Below, piece by piece: positions 62,594 through 64,000 of a stretch of DNA of 64,000 nt. Origin of the DNA: Acanthaster planci. Lineage: Eukaryota; Echinodermata; Asteroidea; Valvatida; Acanthasteridae. A program made the translations under genes and the position numbers. Where the stretch lies: positions 413,103-477,102 of the forward strand of contig NW_019091467.1 in assembly GCF_001949145.1 (NCBI RefSeq), in the 5' to 3' direction. Each line of letters starts with the position of its first letter. Within the stretch, counting starts at the first letter, position 1. The notes under the pieces are model-generated. The model made no database searches, was not told where the DNA came from, and saw nothing but the letters and a program-made list of their open reading frames with translations.

Positions 62594-63953
62594 TGTACCA
62601 GACCAATAACGATTCCCAATTTCCTATTGCGGTACAATCTGAACAATTCCAAGGTCACATTGTATGCTGAACACAGGGCTTGCTGCAGTGCCCAACAAAT
62701 CCGGTCTGTAGGTTTCACTTCAGTTAGCAATATCAATACATGCCAGTGATTTTTGTTATTGTGGCCTTCGTTCTTTGAGAAAGCCGGGTTAAAGTAATTC
62801 ATGACGGGGGCCTCGAGAGGACATAACTAACATTCGCCGCGGCAACACGCTGGCAATTTACCCATCGATAGTGGGTAAGAGCGAATTCAGAACCGATTTT
62901 TCCCCCTTTTTTTAGGGGGGGGGAGACCAAACTTGTTTGGGGCTGCCGAAAATGTGATTTTTTTTTCATGTAATGGTTCTCGGTCTTTCTGAGGCGTGAG
63001 GCTACATTCGGACTTTTATACCCTTTTGGAGGGAAGTGAAATGAAGGAAACCAGAAAATAATCGCATCCCTCTCAATGTTTTTCAAACTAAACACTTGGC
63101 TGGGGAGGAAATGGCCCCTACTGGATTTGCCCTTCATACTTGGCACTTGAAAACATGTAGACTGATTACATTTCAAAAATCTCAAAAGGAACGTTCCACC
63201 TTTGTCCCAGTCGTTACGCCACTGGTGCCACTACTCTTACGACCCCCTCCCAGTCCTAAGACAGGATTAACCCTTACGAACATTGAGAGGGGAATCCATA
63301 TCATTCAAAATATCAAAATTTCCCAGTATTTGAGTGTCATTTCATCATTTCTGTAAAACAAATACAGCTTGGAATAACTAGAAATTTTAGATTCCATGTT
63401 TCGACTTACCATTTCTTTTTTAATCGGTAAAGGCAGTGGTGCTACAATCCACTTGTTAGGATTTGATTGAATCGATTTGATTAAATCTGGGGGCCTCTGT
63501 GGGGTAAAACCCAAATAATCAAACGAGTATGGATATGACTATTACCATTATACGGAAACACTGTGTCTTTTCTCGGCCGCAGTCCATATAGGGTCCTGGA
63601 AAACCACAAAGCAACGTTTGCAACGAAGTCTATGATAGCATACGAGCCACACACAACATTGGGAACCAATCTTGTTCAAGTTGAGTACCCAAAATAGACA
63701 GAACTATCGATTTGTTACCTCTCCGTCCTTTTCTTTATCCATATTGCAATAAAATGGTATACGTCCATGTCACACACCGGCGGTGCTTGTCGCCGACGGG
63801 AGGATGTCGTGTTGGGCCGGCGATAGCGTGGCAGCGAGAGTGGCAGTGAACGTGGAGTTGTCGACGCGGTGTAATTTGATTACCGGTGGATACTGACAAA
63901 ATCCTGTCCCGGACTGGAGTGTTTTCTGTTCATTTCAACGGAGAGTGGCGGCC

Positions 63954-64000
63954 ATGCGTTACCTGACTCCCCGGCACAGACAACGGCTCTTGCTGGTTGT
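63954..64000 (+). CDS. Possible first coding exon of an unidentified gene, cut by the window edge
   Basis: An ATG in good context (GCGGCCATGC) opens MRYLTPRHRQRLLLVV and runs off the end. The 200 bases before it are unusually GC- and CpG-rich for this window. A short basic start followed by Leu/Val would suit a type II membrane protein such as a Golgi enzyme, but only 15 codons are visible. Confidence 0.35.
   Translation, partial: MRYLTPRHRQRLLLV

Larger units (their letters stand above)
60986..63953. other. Intergenic right of the CUB gene
   Basis: No recognised gene. It has a hAT-like element with an internal minisatellite (62292-62593), a repeat shared with about 52200 (CTTTCTGAGG.GTGAGGCTA) near 62988, and a CAGTGGC-type terminus near 63216. 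The last 250 bases are CpG-rich. Confidence 0.6.

Overview
This is a piece of animal nuclear genome with small exons, consensus GT/AG splice sites and large repeat-filled introns. The genes and repeats fit a marine invertebrate deuterostome. An echinoderm is the best guess, because one gene is an astacin-EGF-CUB-CUB protease of the sea urchin BP10/SpAN architecture. A hemichordate or cephalochordate cannot be excluded from sequence alone.

Layout. (1) About 2.9-31.2 kb, minus strand: the 5' two thirds of a numb gene. Six coding exons encode the N-terminus, the whole PTB domain and the phosphoserine motifs that follow it. They join in frame with conserved splice phases, and the remaining 3' exons (the NPF/DPF tail) lie off the left edge. 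A candidate distal first coding exon sits at 44378-44410. (2) 45.2-54.6 kb, minus strand: a complete 12-exon gene for a secreted astacin zinc metalloprotease of 561 residues (signal peptide, propeptide with an RTRR processing site, catalytic domain, EGF, two CUB domains). (3) 56.8-61.0 kb, plus strand: a complete 4-exon gene for a 183-residue secreted protein with one CUB domain, divergent from the protease gene. Its CUB exons match the last three exons of the protease in phase, and the terminal exons have identical length (130 nt). (4) At the right edge, 63954 onward on the plus strand, a GC-rich stretch ends in a possible first coding exon.

How the genes relate. Numb is an endocytic adaptor that antagonises Notch and is inherited asymmetrically at division. 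The protease and the CUB protein are both secreted; they look like a local family that grew by duplication of CUB exons, and share a 2.2 kb divergent upstream region. No functional link between numb and the other two genes is visible.

Repeats. The left 44 kb is saturated with the self-complementary motif GTACATGTAC and with TACCGGTA, and the right 20 kb has few. Across the window there are short non-autonomous DNA transposons: hAT-like CAGTGGC elements with 8-bp target duplications, piggyBac-like TTAA elements, a TGGGTMATTCCA family, a GGTTCATACT family, and several unnamed hairpin elements. No RNA gene, CRISPR array or reverse transcriptase was seen. Protein calls come from reading spliced exons by eye; no database was searched.
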